From assembly GCA_963680875.1 (NCBI GenBank), contig OY804589.1, positions 3,100,001 through 3,164,000 on the forward strand: a stretch of 64,000 nucleotides of DNA, in the 5' to 3' direction. Position 1 is the first letter of the stretch, and the number at the start of each line of letters is the position of its first letter. The stretch is from Bathymodiolus brooksi (lineage: Eukaryota; Mollusca; Bivalvia; Mytilida; Modiolidae). The notes under the pieces are model-generated. The model was not told the origin of the DNA. It saw only the letters and a program-made list of their open reading frames with translations, and did no database searches. Below are positions 1 through 14,423 of the stretch, piece by piece. A program made the translations under genes and the position numbers.

Positions 1-3000
1 CTGTTAAACTATGTATTACACTCTGTGCCTTAGGGTTCTCTGTTAAACATGTATTACAGTGTGCCTTAGGGTTCTATGTTAAGGTATGTATTACACTCTG
101 TGCCTTAGGGTTCTCTGTTAAACTATGTATTACACTCTGTGCCTTAGAGTTCTATGTTAAACTATGTATTACACTCCGTGTCTTAGGGTTCTATGTTAAA
201 CTATGTATCAAACTCTGTGCCTTAGGGTTCTATGTTAAACTATGTATTACACTCTGTGCCTTAGGCTTCTATGTTAAACTATGTATTACACTCTTGTGCC
301 TTAGGGTTCTTTGTTAAAACTATGTATTACAGTGTGTCTTAAGGTTCTATGTTAAACTATGCATTACACTCTGTGTCTTAGGATTCTGTGTTAAACTATG
401 TATTACAGTGTGTCTTATGGTGCTATGTTAAACTATGTATTATACTCTGTGCCTTAGGGTTCTATGTTAAGCTATGTATTACAGTGTGTCTTAGGGTTCT
501 ATGTTAAACTATGTATTACACTCTGTGCCTTATGGTTCTATGTTAAACTATGTATTACACTCTGTGTCTTAGGGTTCTGTGTTAATCCATGTATTACACT
601 CTGCGTCTTACGGTTCTATGTTAAATTATGTATTACAATATGTGCCTTAGGGTTCTATGTTAAACTATGTATTACACTCTGTGCCTTAGGGTCTATGCTA
701 AGATATGTGTTACACTCTGTGTCTTAGGGTTCTATGTTAAACTATGTATTACACGCTGTGTCTTAGGGTTCTATGTTAAACTATGTATTACACTCTGTGT
801 CTTAGGGTTCTATGTTAAACTATGTATTACACTCTGTGCCTTAGGGTTCTATGTTAACTATGTATCACGCTATCTGCCTTAGGGCTCTATCTTAAACTAT
901 GTATTACACTCTGTGTCTTAGGGTTCTATGTTAAACTATGTATTACACTATGTGCCTTAGGGCTGTATGTTAAACTATGTATTACACTTTGTGCCTTAGG
1001 GTTCTATGTTAAACTATGTATTACACTTTGTGTCTTAGGGCTGTATGTTAAACTGTGTATTACACTCTGTGTTTTATGGTTCTGTGTTAATCTATGTATT
1101 ACACTCTGTGTCTTAGGGTTCTATGTTAAACTATGTATTACACTCTGTGCCTTAGGGTTCTATGTTAAGCTATGTATTACACTCTGTGCCTTAGGGTTCT
1201 ATGTTAAACTATGTATTACACTCTGTGCCTTAGGGTTCTATGTTGAACTATGTATTACACTCTGTGCCTTAGGGTTCTATGTTAAACTATGTATTACACT
1301 CTGTGCCTTAGGGTTCTATGTTAAACTATGTATTACACTCTGTGCCTTAGGGTTCTATGTTAAGGTATATATTACACTCTGTGCCTTAGGGTTCTCTGTT
1401 AAACATGTATTACAGTGTGCCTTAGGGTTCTATGTTAAGGTATGTATTACACTCTGTGCCTTAGGGTTCTCTGTTAAACTATGTATTACACTCTGTGCCT
1501 TAGAGTTCTATGTTAAACTATGTATTGCACTCCGTGTCTTAGGGTTCTATGTTACACTATGTATCAAACTCTGTGCCTTAGGGTTCTCTGTTAAACTATG
1601 TATTACACTCTGTGCCTTAGGGTTCTATGTTAAGGTATGTATTACACTCGGTGCCTTAGGGTCTATGTTAAACTAGGTATTACACTCTGTGCCTTATGGT
1701 TCTATGTAAAACTATGTATTACACTCTGCATCTTACGGTTCTGTGTTAATCCATGTATTACACTCTGCGTCTTATGGTTCTATGTTAATCCATGTATTAC
1801 ACTCTGTGCCTTAGGGTTCTCTGTTAAGGTATGTATTACACTCTGCGTCTTATGGTTCTATGTTAAATTATGCATTACACTCTGTGCCTTAGGGTTCTAT
1901 GTTAAACTATGTATTACACTCTGTGCCTTAGGGTTCAATGTTAAACTATGTATTATGCTATGTGCCTTAGGGTTCTATGTTAAACTATGTATTACACTCT
2001 GCGCCTTAGGGCTGTGTGTTAAACTATGTATTACACTTTGTGCCTTAGGGTCTATGTTAAACTATGTATTACACTTTGTGTCTTAGGGCTGTATGTTAAA
2101 CTATGTATTACACTCTGTGCCTTAGGGTTCTATGTTAAGCTATGTATTACACTCTGTGCCTTAGGGTTCTATGTTAAACTATGTATTACACTCTGTGTCT
2201 TAGGGTTCTATGTTAAACTATGTATTACACTCTGTGTCTTAGGGTTCTATGTTAAACTATGTATTACAGTGTGTCTTAGGGTTCTATGTTAAACTATGTA
2301 TTACAGTGTGTCTTAGGGTTCTATGTTAAACTGTGTATTACACTCTGTGCCTTAGGGTTCTATGTTAAGGTATGTATTACACTCTGTGCCTTAGGGTTCT
2401 ATGTTAAACTATGTATTACACTTTGTGCCTTAGGGTTCTATGTTAAACTATGTATTACACTCTGTGCCTTAGGGTTCTTTGTTAAAACTATGTATTACAG
2501 TGTGTCTTAAGGTTCTATGTTAAACTATGCATTACACTCTGTGTCTTAGGATTCTGTGTTAAACTATGTATTACAGTGTGTCTTATGGTGCTATGTTAAA
2601 CTATGTATTATACTCTGTGCCTTAGGGTTCTATGTTAAGCTATGTATTACAGTGTGTCTTAGGGTTCTATGTTAAACTATGTATTACACTCTGTGCCTTA
2701 TGGTTCTATGTTAAACTATGTATTACACTCTGTGTCTTAGGGTTCTGTGTTAATCCATGTATTACACTCTGCGTCTTACGGTTCTATGTTAAATTATGTA
2801 TTACAATATGTGCCTTAGGGTTCTATGTTAAACTATGTATTACACTCTGTGCCTTAGGGTCTATGCTAAGATATGTGTTACACTCTGTGTCTTAGGGTTC
2901 TATGTTAAATTATGTATTACACTCTGTGTCTTAGGGTTCTATGTTAAACTATGTATTACACTCTGTGTCTTAGGGTTCTATGTTAAACTATGTATTACAC

Positions 3001-5994
3001 TCTGTGCCTTAGGGTTCTATGTTAACTATGTATCACGCTATGTGCCTTAGGGCTCTATCTTAAACTATGTATTACACTCTGTGTCTTAGGGTTCTATGTT
3101 AAACTATGTATTACACTATGTGCCTTAGGGCTGTATGTTAAACTATGTATTACACTTTGTGCCTTAGGGTTCTATGTTAAACTATGTATTACACTTTGTG
3201 TCTTAGGGCTGTATGTTAAACTGTGTATTACACTCTGTGTTTTATGGTTCTGTGTTAATCTATGTATTACACTCTGTGTCTTAGGGTTCTATGTTAAACT
3301 ATGTATTACACTCTGTGCCTTAGGGTTCTATGTTAAGCTATGTATTACACTCTGTGCCTTAGGGTTCTATGTTAAACTATGTATTACACTCTGTGCCTTA
3401 GGGTTCTATGTTGAACTATGTATTACACTCTGTGCCTTAGGGTTCTATGTTAAACTATGTATTACACTCTGTGCCTTAGGGTTCTATGTTAAACTATGTA
3501 TTACACTCTGTGCCTTAGGGTTCTATGTTAAGGTATGTATTACACTCTGTGCCTTAGGGTTCTCTGTTAAACATGTATTACAGTGTGCCTTAGGGTTCTA
3601 TGTTAAGGTATGTATTACACTCTGTGCCTTAGGGTTCTCTGTTAAACTATGTATTACACTCTGTGCCTTAGAGTTCTATGTTAAACTATGTATTACACTC
3701 CGTGTCTTAGGGTTCTATGTTACACTATGTATCAAACTCTGTGCCTTAGGGTTCTCTGTTAAACTATGTATTACACTCTGTGCCTTAGGGTTCTATGTTA
3801 AGGTATGTATTACACTCGGTGCCTTAGGGTCTATGTTAAACTAGGTATTACACTCTGTGCCTTATGGTTCTATGTAAAACTATGTATTACACTCTGCATC
3901 TTACGGTTCTGTGTTAATCCATGTATTACACTCTGCGTCTTATGGTTCTATGTTAATCCATGTATTACACTCTGTGCCTTAGGGTTCTCTGTTAAGGTAT
4001 GTATTACACTCTGCGTCTTATGGTTCTATGTTAAATTATGTATTACACTCTGTGCCTTAGGGTTCTATGTTAAACTATGTATTACACTCTGTGCCTTAGG
4101 GTTCAATGTTAAACTATGTATTATGCTATGTGCCTTAGGGTTCTATGTTAAACTATGTATTACACTCTGCGCCTTAGGGCTGTGTGTTAAACTATGTATT
4201 ACACTTTGTGCCTTAGGGTCTATGTTAAACTATGTATTACACTTTGTGTCTTAGGGCTGTATGTTAAACTATGTATTACACTCTGTGCCTTAGGGTTCTA
4301 TGTTAAGCTATGTATTACACTCTGTGCCTTAGGGTTCTATGTTAAACTATGTATTACACTCTGTGTCTTAGGGTTCTATGTTAAACTATGTATTACACTC
4401 TGTGTCTTAGGGTTCTATGTTAAACTATGTATTACAGTGTGTCTTAGGGTTCTATGTTAAACTATGTATTACAGTGTGTCTTAGGGTTCTATGTTAAACT
4501 GTGTATTACACTCTGTGCCTTAGGGTTCTATGTTAAGGTATGTATTACACTCTGTGCCTTAGGGTTCTATGTTAAACTATGTATTACACTTTGTGCCTTA
4601 GGGTTCTTTGTTAAACTATGCATTACAGTGTGTCTTAGGGTTCTATGTTAAACTATGTATTACAGTGTGTCTTAGGGTTCTATGTTAAACTGTGTATTAC
4701 ACTCTGTGCCTTAGGGTTCTCTGTTAAACATGTATTACAGTGTGCCTTAGGGTTCTATGTTAAGGTATGTATTACACTCTGTGCCTTAGGGTTCTCTGTT
4801 AAACTATGTATTACACTCTGTGCCTTAGAGTTCTATGTTAAACTATGTATTACACTCCGTGTCTTAGGGTTCTATGTTAAACTATGTATCAAACTCTGTG
4901 CCTGAGGGTTCTATGTTAAACTATGTATTACACTCTGTGCCTTAGGCTTCTATGTTAAACTATGTATTACACTCTTGTGTCTTAGGGCTCTATGTTAAAC
5001 TATGTATTACACTCTGTGCCTTAGGGTTCTATGTTGAACTATGTATTACACTCTGTGCCTTAGGGTTCTATGTTAAACTATGTATTACCGTGTGCCTTAG
5101 GGTTCTATGTTAAGGTATGTATTACACTCTGTGCCTTAGGGTTCTCTGTTAAACTATGTATTACACTCTGTGCCTTAGGGTTCTCTGTTAAACATGTATT
5201 ACAGTGTGCCTTAGGGTTCTATGTTAAGGTATGTATTACACTCTGTGCCTTAGGGTTCTCTGTTAAACTATGTATTACACTCTGTGCCTTAGAGTTCTAT
5301 GTTAAACTATGTATTACACTCCGTGTCTTAGGGTTCTATGTTAAACTATGTATCAAACTCTGTGCCTTAGGGTTCTATGTTAAACTATGTATTACACTCT
5401 GTGCCTTAGGCTTCTATGTTAAACTATGTATTACACTCTTGTGCCTTAGGGTTCTTTGTTAAAACTATGTATTACAGTGTGTCTTAAGGTTCTATGTTAA
5501 ACTATGTATTACAGTGTGTCTTAGGGTTCTATGTTAAACTGTGTATTACACTCTGTGCCTTAGGGTTCTCTGTTAAACATGTATTACAGTGTGCCTTAGG
5601 GTTCTATGTTAAGGTATGTATTACACTCTGTGCCTTAGGGTTCTCTGTTAAACTATGTATTACACTCTGTGCCTTAGAGTTCTATGTTAAACTATGTATT
5701 ACACTCCGTGTCTTAGGGTTCTATGTTAAACTATGTATCAAACTCTGTGCCTTAGGGTTCTATGTTAAACTATGTATTACACTCTGTGCCTTAGGCTTCT
5801 ATGTTAAACTATGTATTACACTCTTGTGTCTTAGGGCTCTATGTTAAACTATGTATTACACTCTGTGCCTTAGGGTTCTATGTTGAACTATGTATTACAC
5901 TCTGTGCCTTAGGGTTCTATGTTAAACTATGTATTACCGTGTGCCTTAGGGTTCTATGTTAAGGTATGTATTACACTCTGTGCCTTAGGGTTCT
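1..5994. repeat. Higher-order repeat, copy 1 (5145 bp plus an internal 849-bp duplication)
   Basis: The phase mark CTGTTAAACTATG following TTAGGGTTCT lies at 1, 5995, 11140, 12570, 14424 and 19569, and the order of variant units after each mark is the same until copies break. Copy 1 is 5994 bp, which equals 5145 + 849. The extra 849 bp is a local tandem duplication: units from about 4645 onward recur from about 5494. One visible difference between these two is CTGTGCCTGAGGG near 4895, where the other has CTGTGCCTTAGGG. Start points are chosen by phase with the window edge, so the true repeat boundary is arbitrary. Confidence 0.85.
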
Positions 5995-8900
5995 CTGTTA
6001 AACTATGTATTACACTCTGTGCCTTAGGGTTCTCTGTTAAACATGTATTACAGTGTGCCTTAGGGTTCTATGTTAAGGTATGTATTACACTCTGTGCCTT
6101 AGGGTTCTCTGTTAAACTATGTATTACACTCTGTGCCTTAGAGTTCTATGTTAAACTATGTATTACACTCCGTGTCTTAGGGTTCTATGTTAAACTATGT
6201 ATCAAACTCTGTGCCTTAGGGTTCTATGTTAAACTATGTATTACACTCTGTGCCTTAGGCTTCTATGTTAAACTATGTATTACACTCTTGTGCCTTAGGG
6301 TTCTTTGTTAAAACTATGTATTACAGTGTGTCTTAAGGTTCTATGTTAAACTATGCATTACACTCTGTGTCTTAGGATTCTGTGTTAAACTATGTATTAC
6401 AGTGTGTCTTATGGTGCTATGTTAAACTATGTATTATACTCTGTGCCTTAGGGTTCTATGTTAAGCTATGTATTACAGTGTGTCTTAGGGTTCTATGTTA
6501 AACTATGTATTACACTCTGTGCCTTATGGTTCTATGTTAAACTATGTATTACACTCTGTGTCTTAGGGTTCTGTGTTAATCCATGTATTACACTCTGCGT
6601 CTTACGGTTCTATGTTAAATTATGTATTACAATATGTGCCTTAGGGTTCTATGTTAAACTATGTATTACACTCTGTGCCTTAGGGTCTATGCTAAGATAT
6701 GTGTTACACTCTGTGTCTTAGGGTTCTATGTTAAACTATGTATTACACGCTGTGTCTTAGGGTTCTATGTTAAACTATGTATTACACTCTGTGTCTTAGG
6801 GTTCTATGTTAAACTATGTATTACACTCTGTGCCTTAGGGTTCTATGTTAACTATGTATCACGCTATCTGCCTTAGGGCTCTATCTTAAACTATGTATTA
6901 CACTCTGTGTCTTAGGGTTCTATGTTAAACTATGTATTACACTATGTGCCTTAGGGCTGTATGTTAAACTATGTATTACACTTTGTGCCTTAGGGTTCTA
7001 TGTTAAACTATGTATTACACTTTGTGTCTTAGGGCTGTATGTTAAACTGTGTATTACACTCTGTGTTTTATGGTTCTGTGTTAATCTATGTATTACACTC
7101 TGTGTCTTAGGGTTCTATGTTAAACTATGTATTACACTCTGTGCCTTAGGGTTCTATGTTAAGCTATGTATTACACTCTGTGCCTTAGGGTTCTATGTTA
7201 AACTATGTATTACACTCTGTGCCTTAGGGTTCTATGTTGAACTATGTATTACACTCTGTGCCTTAGGGTTCTATGTTAAACTATGTATTACACTCTGTGC
7301 CTTAGGGTTCTATGTTAAACTATGTATTACACTCTGTGCCTTAGGGTTCTATGTTAAGGTATGTATTACACTCTGTGCCTTAGGGTTCTCTGTTAAACAT
7401 GTATTACAGTGTGCCTTAGGGTTCTATGTTAAGGTATGTATTACACTCTGTGCCTTAGGGTTCTCTGTTAAACTATGTATTACACTCTGTGCCTTAGAGT
7501 TCTATGTTAAACTATGTATTGCACTCCGTGTCTTAGGGTTCTATGTTACACTATGTATCAAACTCTGTGCCTTAGGGTTCTCTGTTAAACTATGTATTAC
7601 ACTCTGTGCCTTAGGGTTCTATGTTAAGGTATGTATTACACTCGGTGCCTTAGGGTCTATGTTAAACTAGGTATTACACTCTGTGCCTTATGGTTCTATG
7701 TAAAACTATGTATTACACTCTGCATCTTACGGTTCTGTGTTAATCCATGTATTACACTCTGCGTCTTATGGTTCTATGTTAATCCATGTATTACACTCTG
7801 TGCCTTAGGGTTCTCTGTTAAGGTATGTATTACACTCTGCGTCTTATGGTTCTATGTTAAATTATGCATTACACTCTGTGCCTTAGGGTTCTATGTTAAA
7901 CTATGTATTACACTCTGTGCCTTAGGGTTCAATGTTAAACTATGTATTATGCTATGTGCCTTAGGGTTCTATGTTAAACTATGTATTACACTCTGCGCCT
8001 TAGGGCTGTGTGTTAAACTATGTATTACACTTTGTGCCTTAGGGTCTATGTTAAACTATGTATTACACTTTGTGTCTTAGGGCTGTATGTTAAACTATGT
8101 ATTACACTCTGTGCCTTAGGGTTCTATGTTAAGCTATGTATTACACTCTGTGCCTTAGGGTTCTATGTTAAACTATGTATTACACTCTGTGTCTTAGGGT
8201 TCTATGTTAAACTATGTATTACACTCTGTGTCTTAGGGTTCTATGTTAAACTATGTATTACAGTGTGTCTTAGGGTTCTATGTTAAACTATGTATTACAG
8301 TGTGTCTTAGGGTTCTATGTTAAACTGTGTATTACACTCTGTGCCTTAGGGTTCTATGTTAAGGTATGTATTACACTCTGTGCCTTAGGGTTCTATGTTA
8401 AACTATGTATTACACTTTGTGCCTTAGGGTTCTATGTTAAACTATGTATTACACTCTGTGCCTTAGGGTTCTTTGTTAAAACTATGTATTACAGTGTGTC
8501 TTAAGGTTCTATGTTAAACTATGCATTACACTCTGTGTCTTAGGATTCTGTGTTAAACTATGTATTACAGTGTGTCTTATGGTGCTATGTTAAACTATGT
8601 ATTATACTCTGTGCCTTAGGGTTCTATGTTAAGCTATGTATTACAGTGTGTCTTAGGGTTCTATGTTAAACTATGTATTACACTCTGTGCCTTATGGTTC
8701 TATGTTAAACTATGTATTACACTCTGTGTCTTAGGGTTCTGTGTTAATCCATGTATTACACTCTGCGTCTTACGGTTCTATGTTAAATTATGTATTACAA
8801 TATGTGCCTTAGGGTTCTATGTTAAACTATGTATTACACTCTGTGCCTTAGGGTCTATGCTAAGATATGTGTTACACTCTGTGTCTTAGGGTTCTATGTT

Positions 8901-11139
8901 AAACTATGTATTACACTCTGTGTCTTAGGGTTCTATGTTAAACTATGTATTACACTCTGTGTCTTAGGGTTCTATGTTAAACTATGTATTACACTCTGTG
9001 CCTTAGGGTTCTATGTTAACTATGTATCACGCTATGTGCCTTAGGGCTCTATCTTAAACTATGTATTACACTCTGTGTCTTAGGGTTCTATGTTAAACTA
9101 TGTATTACACTATGTGCCTTAGGGCTGTATGTTAAACTATGTATTACACTTTGTGCCTTAGGGTTCTATGTTAAACTATGTATTACACTTTGTGTCTTAG
9201 GGCTGTATGTTAAACTGTGTATTACACTCTGTGTTTTATGGTTCTGTGTTAATCTATGTATTACACTCTGTGTCTTAGGGTTCTATGTTAAACTATGTAT
9301 TACACTCTGTGCCTTAGGGTTCTATGTTAAGCTATGTATTACACTCTGTGCCTTAGGGTTCTATGTTAAACTATGTATTACACTCTGTGCCTTAGGGTTC
9401 TATGTTGAACTATGTATTACACTCTGTGCCTTAGGGTTCTATGTTAAACTATGTATTACACTCTGTGCCTTAGGGTTCTATGTTAAACTATGTATTACAC
9501 TCTGTGCCTTAGGGTTCTATGTTAAGGTATGTATTACACTCTGTGCCTTAGGGTTCTCTGTTAAACATGTATTACAGTGTGCCTTAGGGTTCTATGTTAA
9601 GGTATGTATTACACTCTGTGCCTTAGGGTTCTCTGTTAAACTATGTATTACACTCTGTGCCTTAGAGTTCTATGTTAAACTATGTATTACACTCCGTGTC
9701 TTAGGGTTCTATGTTACACTATGTATCAAACTCTGTGCCTTAGGGTTCTCTGTTAAACTATGTATTACACTCTGTGCCTTAGGGTTCTATGTTAAGGTAT
9801 GTATTACACTCGGTGCCTTAGGGTCTATGTTAAACTAGGTATTACACTCTGTGCCTTATGGTTCTATGTAAAACTATGTATTACACTCTGCATCTTACGG
9901 TTCTGTGTTAATCCATGTATTACACTCTGCGTCTTATGGTTCTATGTTAATCCATGTATTACACTCTGTGCCTTAGGGTTCTCTGTTAAGGTATGTATTA
10001 CACTCTGCGTCTTATGGTTCTATGTTAAATTATGTATTACACTCTGTGCCTTAGGGTTCTATGTTAAACTATGTATTACACTCTGTGCCTTAGGGTTCAA
10101 TGTTAAACTATGTATTATGCTATGTGCCTTAGGGTTCTATGTTAAACTATGTATTACACTCTGCGCCTTAGGGCTGTGTGTTAAACTATGTATTACACTT
10201 TGTGCCTTAGGGTCTATGTTAAACTATGTATTACACTTTGTGTCTTAGGGCTGTATGTTAAACTATGTATTACACTCTGTGCCTTAGGGTTCTATGTTAA
10301 GCTATGTATTACACTCTGTGCCTTAGGGTTCTATGTTAAACTATGTATTACACTCTGTGTCTTAGGGTTCTATGTTAAACTATGTATTACACTCTGTGTC
10401 TTAGGGTTCTATGTTAAACTATGTATTACAGTGTGTCTTAGGGTTCTATGTTAAACTATGTATTACAGTGTGTCTTAGGGTTCTATGTTAAACTGTGTAT
10501 TACACTCTGTGCCTTAGGGTTCTATGTTAAGGTATGTATTACACTCTGTGCCTTAGGGTTCTATGTTAAACTATGTATTACACTTTGTGCCTTAGGGTTC
10601 TTTGTTAAACTATGCATTACAGTGTGTCTTAGGGTTCTATGTTAAACTATGTATTACAGTGTGTCTTAGGGTTCTATGTTAAACTGTGTATTACACTCTG
10701 TGCCTTAGGGTTCTCTGTTAAACATGTATTACAGTGTGCCTTAGGGTTCTATGTTAAGGTATGTATTACACTCTGTGCCTTAGGGTTCTCTGTTAAACTA
10801 TGTATTACACTCTGTGCCTTAGAGTTCTATGTTAAACTATGTATTACACTCCGTGTCTTAGGGTTCTATGTTAAACTATGTATCAAACTCTGTGCCTGAG
10901 GGTTCTATGTTAAACTATGTATTACACTCTGTGCCTTAGGCTTCTATGTTAAACTATGTATTACACTCTTGTGTCTTAGGGCTCTATGTTAAACTATGTA
11001 TTACACTCTGTGCCTTAGGGTTCTATGTTGAACTATGTATTACACTCTGTGCCTTAGGGTTCTATGTTAAACTATGTATTACCGTGTGCCTTAGGGTTCT
11101 ATGTTAAGGTATGTATTACACTCTGTGCCTTAGGGTTCT
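5995..11139. repeat. Higher-order repeat, copy 2 (5145 bp)
   Basis: Marker variants of copy 1 recur here at a constant offset of 5994 bp as far as the 849-bp duplication, which copy 2 lacks. Internally the copy contains two near-identical blocks offset by 2168 bp (for example, marker units at 6458 and 8626). Differences between copies are scattered single bases. Confidence 0.85.
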
Positions 11140-14100
11140 CTGTTAAACTATGTATTACACTCTGTGCCTTAGGGTTCTCTGTTAAACATGTATTACAGTG
11201 TGCCTTAGGGTTCTATGTTAAGGTATGTATTACACTCTGTGCCTTAGGGTTCTCTGTTAAACTATGTATTACACTCTGTGCCTTAGAGTTCTATGTTAAA
11301 CTATGTATTACACTCCGTGTCTTAGGGTTCTATGTTAAACTATGTATCAAACTCTGTGCCTTAGGGTTCTATGTTAAACTATGTATTACACTCTGTGCCT
11401 TAGGCTTCTATGTTAAACTATGTATTACACTCTTGTGCCTTAGGGTTCTTTGTTAAAACTATGTATTACAGTGTGTCTTAAGGTTCTATGTTAAACTATG
11501 CATTACACTCTGTGTCTTAGGATTCTGTGTTAAACTATGTATTACAGTGTGTCTTATGGTGCTATGTTAAACTATGTATTATACTCTGTGCCTTAGGGTT
11601 CTATGTTAAGCTATGTATTACAGTGTGTCTTAGGGTTCTATGTTAAACTATGTATTACACTCTGTGCCTTATGGTTCTATGTTAAACTATGTATTACACT
11701 CTGTGTCTTAGGGTTCTGTGTTAATCCATGTATTACACTCTGCGTCTTACGGTTCTATGTTAAATTATGTATTACAATATGTGCCTTAGGGTTCTATGTT
11801 AAACTATGTATTACACTCTGTGCCTTAGGGTCTATGCTAAGATATGTGTTACACTCTGTGTCTTAGGGTTCTATGTTAAACTATGTATTACACGCTGTGT
11901 CTTAGGGTTCTATGTTAAACTATGTATTACACTCTGTGTCTTAGGGTTCTATGTTAAACTATGTATTACACTCTGTGCCTTAGGGTTCTATGTTAACTAT
12001 GTATCACGCTATCTGCCTTAGGGCTCTATCTTAAACTATGTATTACACTCTGTGTCTTAGGGTTCTATGTTAAACTATGTATTACACTATGTGCCTTAGG
12101 GCTGTATGTTAAACTATGTATTACACTCTGTACCTTAGGGTTCTCTGTTAAACATGTATTACAGTGTGCCTTAGGGTTCTATGTTAAGGTATGTATTACA
12201 CTCTGTGCCTTAGGGTTCTCTGTTAAACTATGTATTACACTCTGTGCCTTAGAGTTCTATGTTAAACTATGTATTACACTCCGTGTCTTAGGGTTCTATG
12301 TTAAACTATGTATCAAACTCTGTGCCTTAGGGTTCTATGTTAAACTATGTATTACACTCTGTGCCTTAGGCTTCTATGTTAAACTATGTATTACACTCTT
12401 GTGTCTTAGGGCTCTATGTTAAACTATGTATTACACTCTGTGCCTTAGGGTTCTATGTTGAACTATGTATTACACTCTGTGCCTTAGGGTTCTATGTTAA
12501 ACTATGTATTACCGTGTGCCTTAGGGTTCTATGTTAAGGTATGTATTACACTCTGTGCCTTAGGGTTCTCTGTTAAACTATGTATTACACTCTGTGCCTT
12601 AGGGTTCTCTGTTAAACATGTATTACAGTGTGCCTTAGGGTTCTATGTTAAGGTATGTATTACACTCTGTGCCTTAGGGTTCTCTGTTAAACTATGTATT
12701 ACACTCTGTGCCTTAGAGTTCTATGTTAAACTATGTATTACACTCCGTGTCTTAGGGTTCTATGTTAAACTATGTATCAAACTCTGTGCCTTAGGGTTCT
12801 ATGTTAAACTATGTATTACACTCTGTGCCTTAGGCTTCTATGTTAAACTATGTATTACACTCTTGTGCCTTAGGGTTCTTTGTTAAAACTATGTATTACA
12901 GTGTGTCTTAAGGTTCTATGTTAAACTATGCATTACACTCTGTGTCTTAGGATTCTGTGTTAAACTATGTATTACAGTGTGTCTTATGGTGCTATGTTAA
13001 ACTATGTATTATACTCTGTGCCTTAGGGTTCTATGTTAAGCTATGTATTACAGTGTGTCTTAGGGTTCTATGTTAAACTATGTATTACACTCTGTGCCTT
13101 ATGGTTCTATGTTAAACTATGTATTACACTCTGTGTCTTAGGGTTCTGTGTTAATCCATGTATTACACTCTGCGTCTTACGGTTCTATGTTAAATTATGT
13201 ATTACAATATGTGCCTTAGGGTTCTATGTTAAACTATGTATTACACTCTGTGCCTTAGGGTCTATGCTAAGATATGTGTTACACTCTGTGTCTTAGGGTT
13301 CTATGTTAAACTATGTATTACACGCTGTGTCTTAGGGTTCTATGTTAAACTATGTATTACACTCTGTGTCTTAGGGTTCTATGTTAAACTATGTATTACA
13401 CTCTGTGCCTTAGGGTTCTATGTTAACTATGTATTACACTTTGTGCCTTATGGTTCTATGTTAAACTATGTATTACACTCTGTGCCTTAGGGTTCTTTGT
13501 TAAAACTATGTATTACAGTGTGTCTTAAGGTTCTATGTTAAACTATGCATTACACTCTGTGTCTTAGGATTCTGTGTTAAACTATGTATTACAGTGTGTC
13601 TTATGGTGCTATGTTAAACTATGTATTATACTCTGTGCCTTAGGGTTCTATGTTAAACTATGTATTACACTCTGTGCCTTAGGGTCTATGCTAAGATATG
13701 TGTTACACTCTGTGTCTTAGGGTTCTATGTTAAACTATGTATTACACGCTGTGTCTTAGGGTTCTATGTTAAACTATGTATTACACTCTGTGTCTTAGGG
13801 TTCTATGTTAAACTATGTATTACACTCTGTGCCTTAGGGTTCTATGTTAACTATGTATCACGCTATCTGCCTTAGGGCTCTATCTTAAACTATGTATTAC
13901 ACTCTGTGTCTTAGGGTTCTATGTTAAACTATGTATTACACTATGTGCCTTAGGGCTGTATGTTAAACTATGTATTACACTCTGTGCCTTAGGGTTCTCT
14001 GTTAAACATGTATTACAGTGTGCCTTAGGGTTCTATGTTAAGGTATGTATTACACTCTGTGCCTTAGGGTTCTCTGTTAAACTATGTATTACACTCTGTG

Positions 14101-14423
14101 CCTTAGAGTTCTATGTTAAACTATGTATTACACTCCGTGTCTTAGGGTTCTATGTTAAACTATGTATCAAACTCTGTGCCTTAGGGTTCTATGTTAAACT
14201 ATGTATTACACTCTGTGCCTTAGGCTTCTATGTTAAACTATGTATTACACTCTTGTGTCTTAGGGCTCTATGTTAAACTATGTATTACACTCTGTGCCTT
14301 AGGGTTCTATGTTGAACTATGTATTACACTCTGTGCCTTAGGGTTCTATGTTAAACTATGTATTACCGTGTGCCTTAGGGTTCTATGTTAAGGTATGTAT
14401 TACACTCTGTGCCTTAGGGTTCT
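11140..14423. repeat. Two internally deleted higher-order repeats (1430 and 1854 bp)
   Basis: Phase marks at 11140, 12570 and 14424 give repeats of 1430 and 1854 bp instead of 5145. Both retain the start and end of the 5145-bp pattern and lack most of its middle. In the second, a TATGTTAACTATGTATTACAC junction near 13421-13437 continues directly into units normally found about 2 kb away. This is what unequal crossing-over between out-of-register copies would leave. Confidence 0.75.
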